NCBI GenBank assembly: GCA_024233115.1
Contig: JACKQB010000003.1
Span: 186,001 to 250,000, forward strand
DNA length: 64,000 nt
Direction: 5' to 3'
Source of the DNA: Akkermansiaceae bacterium
GTDB lineage: Bacteria > Verrucomicrobiota > Verrucomicrobiia > Verrucomicrobiales > Akkermansiaceae
Each line of letters starts with the position of its first letter. The first letter of the stretch is position 1. The notes under the pieces were generated by a model. It made no database searches and was not told the origin of the DNA. It was given only the letters and a program-made list of their open reading frames with translations. A program made the position numbers and the translations under genes. Shown here one piece after another: positions 35,671 through 44,862 of this stretch.

Positions 35671-36330
35671 CTAGAGCCCTTTGAGGCCCTTGTAGGGTGT
35701 ATAGGTTCCGGTGGGGACAGGGTGCTTGCGCCAGTCCCTTTTAAGGCGGCGATGGGCGCGGATGAAACTGGTGGGATCCGCCCAGTTCGTCAAGTCGCGC
35801 GGCACACTTTCGCGCTGCATGCCGATCTGAAGATTATGCCGCATTTCAAAGTGGAGATGCGCCGGATACATCCCCCGGTTACTTCCCAGGGTGCCGATTT
35901 GCTGCCCGCGTTTTACGAAGTCGCCTGTTTTGACCGACATGCCAAGCAGGTGCGCATACTGGGAATCGATGTAATTGATCTTTCCCGTTTTCGGATCGCG
36001 ATAGGCATGGCGGAGCAAAATGCACCGTCCCCAGCCACCCCGGCAATCGTAGGCAAACATAACCACGCCATCGGCGATCGCGTAAATGGGGTCGCCAAGG
36101 TCGCTGTCCCCCCCTCCCGTGCCATTCCAGTCCTCACCGAAATGGACCGGCGGGCGCAGCCGCATGCCGCGCGCCTTGTAATACCCTGTTGCGTTGGGTT
36201 TACCCACAGGATAATCAAACCCATCGGCGAGCAACATCCGCACCTCTGCCCGGGAATAGCTACTCATGACGATGAGTAAACCTCCCAGCACACCAGCCCA
36301 ATAAAGCCGAAGATGGTTTAAACGCAGCAT
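35671..36330 (-). CDS. M23-family (LytM) peptidase, secreted
   Basis: 219 residues with an N-terminal hydrophobic signal (ending near YSRAE). Zinc and catalytic motifs of LytM are visible: HFGEDWNG (HxxxD), and HLHFEM (HxH) near residue 166. The intervening RCILLRHAY and SQYAHLLGM segments fit. The likely substrate is peptidoglycan cross-bridges. It is upstream of the nuclease gene on the same strand with five bases between. The HFGEDWN context (GTGGG loops after it) is specific to a subset of M23 peptidases. Confidence 0.9.
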   Translation of the reverse strand: MLRLNHLRLYWAGVLGGLLIVMSSYSRAEVRMLLADGFDYPVGKPNATGYYKARGMRLRPPVHFGEDWNGTGGGDSDLGDPIYAIADGVVMFAYDCRGGWGRCILLRHAYRDPKTGKINYIDSQYAHLLGMSVKTGDFVKRGQQIGTLGSNRGMYPAHLHFEMRHNLQIGMQRESVPRDLTNWADPTSFIRAHRRLKRDWRKHPVPTGTYTPYKGLKGL

Positions 36331-36370
36331 TGCAAATACGATGATTATGGGAGTCTGGCACAGATGGGCA

Positions 36371-37195
36371 CTAGGCTACCAGCCAGAAATACAGCACTCC
36401 TGCCGTGGCCACCGTAAAGCAGTAATAGGAGAAATACTCCAGTTTCCCCCGTTTCACGGCACCCATGACCAGATAAATAGCCAGTAACCCAACGATGGCC
36501 GACGCAATGGCACCGGCAACATAGGGCATGCTGAAACATGATTTCAGAGCTTCGGAAAACGAGCCTGTTTGCTCGATCCGGTCTTTCATCGTCAGCACAA
36601 AACCTCCTGCAATCGCGGGTATCGACATCAAAAACGAGAACTCAGCCGCTTTTTCGGCCTTGGCACCGCTCACCAGGCCCGCAGCGATCGTCGAGCCGGA
36701 ACGGGAAATTCCGGGTAAAATGGCAAAGGCCTGGCCGATCCCCATGATGATCGAAGTTTTCAAACCCACCTTCTCTGCGCCGCTTCTGACCAGGCGGGGA
36801 ATAAACAGGATCAGTCCGGTGACATAGAGAAGGGCCGATACCACCACCGGCTTTCCGGGCACGGAATCGAAGAAATCCTTGAACAGCAGGGCCGCAATCA
36901 CGGCGGGAACGGTGGCAACCGCCAACCACATGATCTTTTGCCGCTCATCGGGCATATCCCTGGTGTAAAGCGACTGGACCAGCCGCCACAGGCTCTTCCG
37001 GAAGAACAGGAGCACGCTCACCAAGGTTCCTACGTGCAGGATCACCTCAAAGGCTAGATCCGGCTGGTGGGCACCCCCGACTTCCCTGATTCCCAGCAAA
37101 TACTGGGTGATCACAATGTGGCCGGAGGAGGAAATGGGCAAAAACTCAGCCAGTCCCTGCACTATACCAACAATAATCGCTTTCCAGATTTCCAT
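36371..37195 (-). CDS. uppP: Undecaprenyl-diphosphate phosphatase
   Basis: 274 residues, polytopic, the usual BacA/UppP length. It recycles the undecaprenyl carrier for cell-wall synthesis. Conserved motifs are LAEFLPISSSGH near the N-terminus (with the catalytic Glu) and LPGISRSGSTI in the middle (with the catalytic Arg). Helices are spread throughout. The gene lies between the M23 peptidase gene and the pilin-like gene on the same strand; a wall-related grouping with M23 is likely, with the pilin 125 bases away. Confidence 0.95.
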   Translation of the reverse strand: MEIWKAIIVGIVQGLAEFLPISSSGHIVITQYLLGIREVGGAHQPDLAFEVILHVGTLVSVLLFFRKSLWRLVQSLYTRDMPDERQKIMWLAVATVPAVIAALLFKDFFDSVPGKPVVVSALLYVTGLILFIPRLVRSGAEKVGLKTSIIMGIGQAFAILPGISRSGSTIAAGLVSGAKAEKAAEFSFLMSIPAIAGGFVLTMKDRIEQTGSFSEALKSCFSMPYVAGAIASAIVGLLAIYLVMGAVKRGKLEYFSYYCFTVATAGVLYFWLVA

Positions 37196-37319
37196 GATAG
37201 ATAAAGAGGCTCCTGTTGGGAAGCCGCGGGCAAGCTACTGGCAAGCCCGACTGTGGGCAAGTGCATTCACCAGCAATCATGATGACCCGCAAATCCAGGA
37301 AAGCTCCAACGACTCCCCC

Positions 37320-37700
37320 CTAGCGGTGGTGGTCACCATGATCCTTGCAAGTGATCACAAGATCCCGACCCCTGTCATCCAACATAATGCTGTATGCGCC
37401 GCCGCTTTCCGGACAAGTCAGTTGTCCGTCGAATAGGCCGGAATAGACAGCCTCCGTGTAATAATCGACACCCGGCTCAAAACTCATGTTGGAGATATTT
37501 GCATACGAGACAAGGGCTTTGCGCATCTGGGTTTGAGCGATGACACAGCTGGTCTTGTCTGCATGGGCCGCATACAAACTGGTGGCGGTAAAAAGCAGAC
37601 CGACAAGGGCTAGAACTACGGCAAGAGTCAATGTTAGCTCCGGGAGGGTGAGGCCGGATTGCAAAACACCGGCTCCACGTACGTTGTGTGGATTTGTCAT
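37320..37700 (-). CDS. Type IV pilin / pseudopilin-like protein
   Basis: 126 residues from ATG 37700 (MTNPHNVRGAG). The N-terminus has a short leader, then GLTLPELTLTLAVVLALVGLLF, fitting the type III signal with Gly at -1 and Glu at +5, although the segment begins LTLPE rather than FTLIE. About 80 residues of soluble C-terminal domain follow, with a Cys pair (about 90 and 115). It is a lone gene with no secretion or pilus operon in the window, so the system it serves is unknown. Confidence 0.7.
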   Translation of the reverse strand: MTNPHNVRGAGVLQSGLTLPELTLTLAVVLALVGLLFTATSLYAAHADKTSCVIAQTQMRKALVSYANISNMSFEPGVDYYTEAVYSGLFDGQLTCPESGGAYSIMLDDRGRDLVITCKDHGDHHR

Positions 37701-37991
37701 GTAAGGAATGTGATTAAGGGTGGAATTGAGTGTGCCGCAGCACGCCCAACCCAATCAGTGTTCGTCTAACGCGCCGCTTTTCCAATACCTGTTTCACGGC
37801 TGACAATCGGAATCTCTAAGCCTTTTACGATTCAACATATCTTCTCCGTCCGAACAACCCTGCCTGTGTAACCCATCGCTGTTGGATACAAAACGCCCTT
37901 GGGATCTTAACCCTCAGAAAGACTTAACTTTTTTTTACAAGCCCTATTTTCTAATTGCAGAACCATGCATCCCGCATCATAAGTTTAATCT

Positions 37992-38855
37992 ATGCGTATT
38001 TTTGTGTATCTTCTCATCATGCTGCCCCTCACTCTCAGTGCAGGTGAGCATCTTCCGTTGTCGACCACTTTCAAAGGGCAGGCCAAGTTCCAGAGTATGG
38101 CCCGCAAGGCTGTGAAAGGTCAGTGGGGCCGACTCCCCATGAGTGAACGCATGGTGAAAGTCGCCAAAGAACTCGAAGGCACCCCCTACAAATCATTCAC
38201 TCTGGAAATCGATGACCACGTGGAAAGCCCGTCGGTTAATTTCCAAGGCATGGACTGCTGGACGTTTTTCGAAACCTGTTTGTGTTTTTGCAGGATGCTG
38301 GAAACGCCGAAAACCACCTACCAGCCGAGGGATCTACTGCGGCAGATCGAGTGGACACGCTACCGGAATGGCCAATGCCATGGAAGCTACCTCGACCGGA
38401 TCCACTACCTCGCCGAGTGGTATGCGGATAACAGAAAAAGAGGCAACATCAAGGACCTGACCCGCTCCTTCCCCAGCACGCGGATGCATAATCGATGCCA
38501 GGAAATGACGGTTCTCTGGAAGAGCTATCGCTATTTGAAACACAACCCACAGCTCCTGCCAAGAATGGCCGAACACGAGGCCCGACTCACGCGTATGCCC
38601 GTTTACATGGTGCCGAAGCACAAGGTGGCCGGGATCGAAAAACGATTGCAAAATGGCGATATTATCGGCATTGCAAGCTCCCATGACGGCGGCTACTGCT
38701 CCCACGTTGGTATTATCATCAAGGATACCCAGGGGCGGGCCCGGTTTATGCATGCCTCGACAACTTATAAAAAAATCGTCATCGACACCACCATCTCGGG
38801 ATACCTTCAGCAGTTCAAAAAACACGCAGGCATCCTCGTGGCACGCCCCAAATGA
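37992..38855 (+). CDS. DUF1460 (N-acetylmuramoyl-L-alanine amidase-like) protein
   Basis: 287 residues with a signal peptide ending near LSAGE. The catalytic cysteine lies in FQGMDCWTFFE (Cys89), and the family's His region is in GYCSHVGIIIKD followed by FMHAST. DUF1460 proteins are papain-like (NlpC/P60-related) enzymes proposed to process wall peptides. It stands upstream of the giant secreted protein gene, with 43 bases between, on the same strand; co-transcription is possible. Confidence 0.85.
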   Translation: MRIFVYLLIMLPLTLSAGEHLPLSTTFKGQAKFQSMARKAVKGQWGRLPMSERMVKVAKELEGTPYKSFTLEIDDHVESPSVNFQGMDCWTFFETCLCFCRMLETPKTTYQPRDLLRQIEWTRYRNGQCHGSYLDRIHYLAEWYADNRKRGNIKDLTRSFPSTRMHNRCQEMTVLWKSYRYLKHNPQLLPRMAEHEARLTRMPVYMVPKHKVAGIEKRLQNGDIIGIASSHDGGYCSHVGIIIKDTQGRARFMHASTTYKKIVIDTTISGYLQQFKKHAGILVARPK

Positions 38856-38898
38856 TCGCATAGCGGCTCAAGCCACGCGTCAGTCAGACATCGTTCCA

Positions 38899-41800
38899 AT
38901 GTCCCGTTACCACTCCCCCCGCGTCTGTCTGTTAGTCCTGGCTTTTCCATGGCTTGCCATATCCCACGCGCTCGCCCAGGCCAACCATGACAAAACGATA
39001 CGGATGACGGCGGTCATTCAGGATTCCCCCGCCCAGATCCAGCTCAACTGGCTCGCTCCCTCGAGTGGCTCCTACACGATCACCCACCAGAAAATCTGGC
39101 GGCGCCAACCAGGAGCCGCGTGGGGAGGCGAATATGCAACCCTGCTTCCCGGTGACCTCACCTACACGGATACGGCGGTGGAGAAAGGAGTCCGTTACGA
39201 ATACCGGATCGTCCGCCTCTTTGCAAACGGCCCGCTGAGTTCCACCGGCTTTCTTGAAACCGGCATCCGCATTCCCGAGGTTGACCGGCGCGGCTCGCTG
39301 ATCCTGCTTGTCAGGGACACCGCTGCTGCCGGCCTCGCCACCGAACTCACCCAGCTTCAGCAGGATCTTGCCGGGGACGGCTGGCACATCATCCGGGAGG
39401 ACATCGGCTCGGCCCAGACGGTCACCGATGTCAAGGCGGTCATCACCGGACACTATAACAACCCCGCTACTCCCGACGTTGCCGCGGTATTTGTCTTTGG
39501 TCGCGTCCCAGTGCCCTACTCGGGAAACATCGTCCCGGACGGCCACACCAACAACCACCAGGGAGCCTGGCCAGCCGATGTGTTTTATGCGGAAATGGAC
39601 GGTGTCTGGACGGACAGCACCGTCAACCATACCACCGCCCCTGCACGCACCCAAAACATCCCCGGAGACGGGAAATACGACCAGTCGATCCTACCCAGTC
39701 CAGCGGAACTCCAGATAGGCAGGGTTGACTTCAATGGCATGACGGTCTTCCCCGATGCGGGAACCACTGAAATCGACCTGCTCCGTCGCTATCTGCAGAG
39801 GAACCACGATTACCGGCACCTTCTGGGCAACTACACCAACATACCAAGGCGGGGTCTGGTTGATTCCAATTTTGGCTACTTTGGAGGCGAGGCCTTTGCA
39901 TCCAACGCATGGTGGAACTTCACCTCGTTTTTCGGTGCGGGCAATATCACCAGCGCCGACTGGTTTGGCACCCTGGCAAGCAATTCCTACCTCTGGGCGT
40001 TCGGAGATGGCGGCGGAACCTACACCAGTGCCAGTGGCGTGGGAACATCCGCCCAATTTGGCAGCACCGACTCCAAGGCCGTGTTCTGTATGCTGTTTGG
40101 CAGTTATTTTGGCGACTGGGACAATACCAACAACTTCCTCCGCGCCCCGCTTGCAAACACCACCGATGGCCTGGCTCTCGCCAGCATGTGGGCAGGCCGA
40201 CCGCACTGGCATATCCACTCAATGGCGACAGGAAGAACCCTCGGCTACGGAGCCCGCCTTACCCAGAACAACCTCGGCGACTACCCGACCGGAGCGGGCG
40301 GCGGCATGGTGCATGCCGCGCTCATGGGCGACCCCACCCTCAGACTTTTCCCCGTGTTGCCAGTCAGTGCACTGGGCAGCAGCACCTCACCCGGTGAGGT
40401 TTCGCTCAGCTGGACAGCCTCGCCGGACACCAACATCCAGGGATACGCCATTTACCGCGGACTGGCTGGAGCAGACACCACGGGAAGCTTTACGAGGCTG
40501 AACCCAAGCCTGGTCACGGGCACCAGCTACAACGACCTTTCCGGCGTTCCTAACACGGCGTATACCTATATGGTCAGGGCTGTGAAACTGGAAACAAGCT
40601 CTTCGGCAAGCTACTTAAACTCCAGCCAGGGAGTATTCCACGACGCCACTCCCGGAGCGGTCACGGGGCCAGAGATTTCCATTTCAGGAAATGGGCAGCC
40701 TGTGCAGTCGGGCACAAGCGCATCGCTGGAGGCAAACCACACCTACTTTGGCAGCGGGGAAATCAATCTCTTCACCCAGTCGCGCACCTTCACCATCAGC
40801 AACGATGGCACCACTGACCTCACTCTGTCAGGTGCCCCCATTGTAACGCTCACCGGCACCCATGCGGCTGATTTCTCAGTCACTCTACAACCTGCCACCA
40901 ACCCGATTTCAGCAGGCAATCAAACCACCTTCAGCATCAACTTCGCGCCAACAGGTTTGGGCGCGCGCGATGCCACCGTCCACATCAGCTCGGATGATCC
41001 GGATGAAGCCAGTTATGCTTTTGCCATCAGCGGCACAGGCATCCCTAACACTCCTGACATCAGTGTGCCGGTCACCAGCTTTACCAAAACCCTCGCTGCC
41101 GGCACCTCCGACACTGCAACCATGGCGATTACCAACAACGGCCTCGGTAATCTCGACTACACCCTGACCTCGAAGTACACGCACCGGGATTCCAATCACG
41201 CCTCGGGTCCCGTTTACCAATGGAACGACATATCTTCGGTAGGCACAGAAATCACCACATGGAGTGGCACCTCATACCCCACTGACAACGGCGGCAGCGC
41301 GAGTATCCCGATCGGGTTCAGCTTTCCGTTTTTCGCCACAAGCCACAGCTCGGTGATCGTTTCCACCGAAGGCTTTATCACCTTCGGAAGCTGGGCCGAC
41401 GCACCATCTAACGTCCCTGACCTCCCCAGCCTGGGAGCACCAGCCAGTATGATCGCTGTGTATTGGGACGATCTCGATCTACGTTCATCGTTTGCCGAAG
41501 CCGACCAGGGACGGGTCTATTACCTGCAAACCGATCCGGATACATTCATCATTCAATACGAGGGAGTCTACCAATACAGCGCCTCCCCGTCCACGGGCGA
41601 TGAGCGTCTCAGCTGTCAGATCATCCTCAAATCAAGTGGCGAAATCCAGCTGCATTACAAGACGGTTCCTACTACCGAACACTACACCGTGGGTATGCAA
41701 AACAGCGCCCTGAGTGAAGGGCTCACGGTCTCCGCCAACACGACCTACCTTGCCAATGCCATGGCGGTCCGCATCCTGCCCCCTGCTGCCACGACAGGCA

Positions 41801-42765
41801 ATTGGCTCACAGCCAGCCCGGCCATGGGCACCACCACTCCTTCGAATACCACCAATACCACCCTCACCTTCGATCCGGCCACGCTTCCCTTTGGCTCCTA
41901 TTTCGGCTGTCTTACTGTCTCCTCAAACGACCCCGACACTCCGGACATTAACGTGGATCTGGATATGGAAGGCGGCATCCTGACCCCTGAAATAACACTG
42001 ACCGGCAATAACCTAACAATCGCCTACAACAGCGCGGCCAGCCACAGTTCCAATCACACCGACTTCGGGGAACGCAGCATCAGCGACCCTGATCTGGTGC
42101 GCAGCTACACCATCCATAACGCCGGCTCAGCGACGCTCACCCTGGGCACCGTCAGCGTTAGCGGAACGGACTTCACCATCACGCAGCCCGCAACCAGCAG
42201 CCTGGCGCCCGGGGCGAGCACCACGTTTCAAGTCACCTTCCCCGCAGCTGCGCCTCCCGGCACACACCATGCCACGGTCACCGTCCCCTCCAATGACAGC
42301 AATGAGTCTTCCTATACCTTCGCGGTTTCGGCCATCAAGCTCGGCCCGTTAGCCAGTTGGAGGAAAACGCATTTCGGATCGTCCGCCGACTCAGGCAACG
42401 GAGCCAACAACGCCGATCCGGATGCAGACGGCATGAAAAACCTGGTAGAGTATGCCCTCGGTGGCAACCCTAACATCAATGACAGTACGGCCATACGCCC
42501 TGTCCACTCGGAGGATGCCAACGGGCGGCTCAGCATCCAGTTTAACCGCTACCCGCTGAAAACAGACATCAACTACATTGTGCAAGCCACAAACGACCTG
42601 TCGGCCTGGCCAGAGATCGCCATCAGCACTGCGGGGGCAGCCACCACGAACACCGCCGCTTTTTCAGTTGTCGAATCAGGCAGTTCACCCGTCCAAGTCA
42701 TCGTGACTGATTCGGAAATCCCTACCACGCGCCGGTTCCTACGGTTGAAAATTGTTGAGAACTAG
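38899..42765 (+). CDS. Giant secreted multidomain protein, C25-like N-terminal part
   Basis: 1288 residues from ATG 38899 (MSRYHSP); the frame is open upstream through the DUF1460 gene and is rejected. Signal peptide ends near ALAQA. Residues to about 490 have a fold reminiscent of gingipain-like C25 peptidases (FGDGGGTY, LFGSYFGDWD, GDPTLR), but no clear catalytic His-Cys pair could be assigned. An FN3 domain (SLSWTASPDTNIQGYAIYRG) follows. Then come several Ig-like 'choice-of-anchor D' blocks (ISNDGTTDLTLSG, SSDDPDEASYAFAISG), and the C-terminal DPDADGMKNLVEYALGGNP module. The last part matches the giant metzincin. Enzyme activity is uncertain; a surface protein is likely. Confidence 0.75.
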   Translation: MSRYHSPRVCLLVLAFPWLAISHALAQANHDKTIRMTAVIQDSPAQIQLNWLAPSSGSYTITHQKIWRRQPGAAWGGEYATLLPGDLTYTDTAVEKGVRYEYRIVRLFANGPLSSTGFLETGIRIPEVDRRGSLILLVRDTAAAGLATELTQLQQDLAGDGWHIIREDIGSAQTVTDVKAVITGHYNNPATPDVAAVFVFGRVPVPYSGNIVPDGHTNNHQGAWPADVFYAEMDGVWTDSTVNHTTAPARTQNIPGDGKYDQSILPSPAELQIGRVDFNGMTVFPDAGTTEIDLLRRYLQRNHDYRHLLGNYTNIPRRGLVDSNFGYFGGEAFASNAWWNFTSFFGAGNITSADWFGTLASNSYLWAFGDGGGTYTSASGVGTSAQFGSTDSKAVFCMLFGSYFGDWDNTNNFLRAPLANTTDGLALASMWAGRPHWHIHSMATGRTLGYGARLTQNNLGDYPTGAGGGMVHAALMGDPTLRLFPVLPVSALGSSTSPGEVSLSWTASPDTNIQGYAIYRGLAGADTTGSFTRLNPSLVTGTSYNDLSGVPNTAYTYMVRAVKLETSSSASYLNSSQGVFHDATPGAVTGPEISISGNGQPVQSGTSASLEANHTYFGSGEINLFTQSRTFTISNDGTTDLTLSGAPIVTLTGTHAADFSVTLQPATNPISAGNQTTFSINFAPTGLGARDATVHISSDDPDEASYAFAISGTGIPNTPDISVPVTSFTKTLAAGTSDTATMAITNNGLGNLDYTLTSKYTHRDSNHASGPVYQWNDISSVGTEITTWSGTSYPTDNGGSASIPIGFSFPFFATSHSSVIVSTEGFITFGSWADAPSNVPDLPSLGAPASMIAVYWDDLDLRSSFAEADQGRVYYLQTDPDTFIIQYEGVYQYSASPSTGDERLSCQIILKSSGEIQLHYKTVPTTEHYTVGMQNSALSEGLTVSANTTYLANAMAVRILPPAATTGNWLTASPAMGTTTPSNTTNTTLTFDPATLPFGSYFGCLTVSSNDPDTPDINVDLDMEGGILTPEITLTGNNLTIAYNSAASHSSNHTDFGERSISDPDLVRSYTIHNAGSATLTLGTVSVSGTDFTITQPATSSLAPGASTTFQVTFPAAAPPGTHHATVTVPSNDSNESSYTFAVSAIKLGPLASWRKTHFGSSADSGNGANNADPDADGMKNLVEYALGGNPNINDSTAIRPVHSEDANGRLSIQFNRYPLKTDINYIVQATNDLSAWPEIAISTAGAATTNTAAFSVVESGSSPVQVIVTDSEIPTTRRFLRLKIVEN

Positions 42766-42829
42766 ACTCGTCGTTATGTGTAGCCAAAAAAATTTGCATC
42801 TTCAGTCAATCCATCCGTCCAACTCCAAT

Positions 42830-43714
42830 ATGAAAAGCATCCTGATAATCGGTGTATTCTGCTCGCTCGCAACCCAGGCATCAGCCGCCCTGTCTTTACA
42901 GGCATACGAGGCTGATAAACACCACCGGTATGCGAACCCTGTTGATCCCGAGGATTTCATCGGCTCAGCGAACAACTGGACCGGTGTCGGGCTTGAAAGT
43001 GGTGGTGCCACACGATGGGCTACCATGATCTCTGCCACTTACTTTATTTCAGCCGCACATGCCGCGCCTACGGTGGGAAATGATATTATTTTCCACACGG
43101 ATAATAATCCAGCGGGCACCACCGTCGCACGCGAAGTGCTGAGTATTACCCAGGTGGGTAGCTCTGATCTGGTCATCGGTAAATTGAGCTCTGCCCCTGG
43201 GCCTACCATTGCCATCTATGCCGTGGCGGCGGATGCCATCTCACCAGGAGGCTTCGCGTCATCCGTTTACTCAGACCGCGAGGCCTTTGTGGTAGGGCGC
43301 GATGTAGGAACGAGCACCACATCCTTTCGTGTAGGACGCAATGAGCTGGACGGTTTTGGCGAATTCGAAGACCTACCCACGATAGGCGACGCCATCACCT
43401 TCGATGATGATCGATTCACACCGGAAAGCCTGGGAGCCGATGAAGCATACCTCATCTCCGGGGACTCCGGAGCGCCGCTATTTGTTACGTCGGGCGACGA
43501 TCTTGTCCTCACTGGCATTCACTGGTTCAACAACCCTGCTGAAGGTGGCAACCCGCGTTATTCAGGCTCAACTTTTGTGCCCAATTATGTTTCCGAAATA
43601 AATCTGATCCTTGCCGTTGGTGGAGAATCGCTCACCCTCGTCAATATACCCGAGCCATCCTCCATGCTTTGCCTCACACTTGGTGCGCTCACTCTGCTGC
43701 TGCGCCGCAGATAG
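42830..43714 (+). CDS. PEP-CTERM trypsin-like serine protease
   Basis: 294 residues from ATG 42830, giving a signal peptide (SLATQASA) that an upstream start would bury. The trypsin triad is visible: His in ISAAHAA, Asp in SSDLVIGKL and Ser in ISGDSGAPLF. The C-terminus is a PEP-CTERM signal: IPEPSSM, hydrophobic LCLTLGALTLLL, then RRR. It should be sorted by an exosortase and act on extracellular proteins. It follows the giant protein gene with 64 bases between. Its 3' end overlaps the convergent dxr gene by 26 bases. Confidence 0.88.
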   Translation: MKSILIIGVFCSLATQASAALSLQAYEADKHHRYANPVDPEDFIGSANNWTGVGLESGGATRWATMISATYFISAAHAAPTVGNDIIFHTDNNPAGTTVAREVLSITQVGSSDLVIGKLSSAPGPTIAIYAVAADAISPGGFASSVYSDREAFVVGRDVGTSTTSFRVGRNELDGFGEFEDLPTIGDAITFDDDRFTPESLGADEAYLISGDSGAPLFVTSGDDLVLTGIHWFNNPAEGGNPRYSGSTFVPNYVSEINLILAVGGESLTLVNIPEPSSMLCLTLGALTLLLRRR

Positions 43715-44858
43715 CCTGTGCATCCTGACGTGCCGCCTCATCAGCCTTGACCAGGACCTCAAGGGAATCAGCGGGTGAGACAACATGCTGGTCCATGACG
43801 CGCTGTACGGTCTTCCAGATGTCGGTGTAACCAATCCGGCCATCGCAAAAAGCGTCCACAGCCACTTCATTAGCCGCATTGTAAACAGCGGGCAGAGTCC
43901 CGCCCGTTTCCCCGGCCCAACGGGCAAGGTCGAGCGCCGGAAAATCATCATAGCGAGGTGCTTCAAAATCAAGGCGTGCCAGTTCGGCAAAATCAAGTGG
44001 TTTCAGCCCACCCGCAACGCGATCCGGCCACGTTACCGCATATTGAATGGGGAAACACATATCCGTGCTGCTCATTTGAGCCAGCACACTGCCATCCACA
44101 TACTCCACCATCGAGTGCACAATACTCTGCGGGTGGACAATCACATCGATGCGCCCCATTTCAATCCCAAACAACCAGCGCGCCTCGATCATTTCCAGAC
44201 CCTTGTTAAACAAGGTGGAGGAATCGATGGTGATCTTTCTCCCCATGTCCCAGGTCGGGTGGTTCAACGCCTGCTCGACGGTCACGTTTACCAATTCCTC
44301 CGCAGGGGTCTGGCGGAACGGACCACCCGAAGCTGTTAGAATGAGCCGGGATACTTCTTTTTCACCCCCCAGGTGCCCATGGAGGCACTGGTAGATGGCG
44401 TTGTGTTCGCTGTCGACCGGGAGCACATGCACCCCCTTATCCGCTGCCGCCGTCATCACAAGCTCACCGGCCATGACCAGGATTTCCTTGCTGGCCACCG
44501 CCAAGTCCTTACCTGCCTCAATCGCAGCCAAGGCGGGTTGCAGACCGGCTGTACCGACGATGGCCACCAGGACCATATCCGCTTCCGCCAAGGTGGATAC
44601 CTCCAGCAAGCCCTCTGCACCCAGGTGGATTTTCACATCGTCAGGCAAGGCGGCACGTAGTTCGGACTCCTTTGAAACATCATGGATGGCTACGTGTTTG
44701 ACCCCCGTGGCACGTGCCTGGCGGGCCAGGGATTCAACACTCGAGTTCGCCGCGAGTGCGACAATTTCCATGCGCTCGGGGATATCGGCGGCTACTTTGA
44801 GCGCACTCGTTCCAATGGAACCCGTCGAACCTAACAAGACAACCTTACGTTTTTTCAT
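43689..44858 (-). CDS. dxr: 1-deoxy-D-xylulose 5-phosphate reductoisomerase
   Basis: 389 residues from ATG 44858 (MKKRKVVLLGSTGSIG), which gives the normal length; an upstream in-frame start would overlap cdsA. It is the second MEP-pathway enzyme: NADPH-dependent conversion of DXP to MEP. NADPH site GSTGSIGTSAL, catalytic region PVDSEHNAIYQCL, the SGGPFR segment, and HPQSIVHSMVEYVDGS, all conserved. It starts four bases after the cdsA stop, so cdsA-dxr form a unit, a common arrangement. The 3' end overlaps the protease gene by 26 bases. Confidence 0.96.
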   Translation of the reverse strand: MKKRKVVLLGSTGSIGTSALKVAADIPERMEIVALAANSSVESLARQARATGVKHVAIHDVSKESELRAALPDDVKIHLGAEGLLEVSTLAEADMVLVAIVGTAGLQPALAAIEAGKDLAVASKEILVMAGELVMTAAADKGVHVLPVDSEHNAIYQCLHGHLGGEKEVSRLILTASGGPFRQTPAEELVNVTVEQALNHPTWDMGRKITIDSSTLFNKGLEMIEARWLFGIEMGRIDVIVHPQSIVHSMVEYVDGSVLAQMSSTDMCFPIQYAVTWPDRVAGGLKPLDFAELARLDFEAPRYDDFPALDLARWAGETGGTLPAVYNAANEVAVDAFCDGRIGYTDIWKTVQRVMDQHVVSPADSLEVLVKADEAARQDAQAICGAAAE

Positions 44859-44862
44859 CAGA

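Noticed and set aside
38653..38898. N-terminal extension of the giant secreted protein over the DUF1460 gene
   Set aside because: A signal peptide starts only at ATG 38899, and the extension overlaps a clear gene in another frame.
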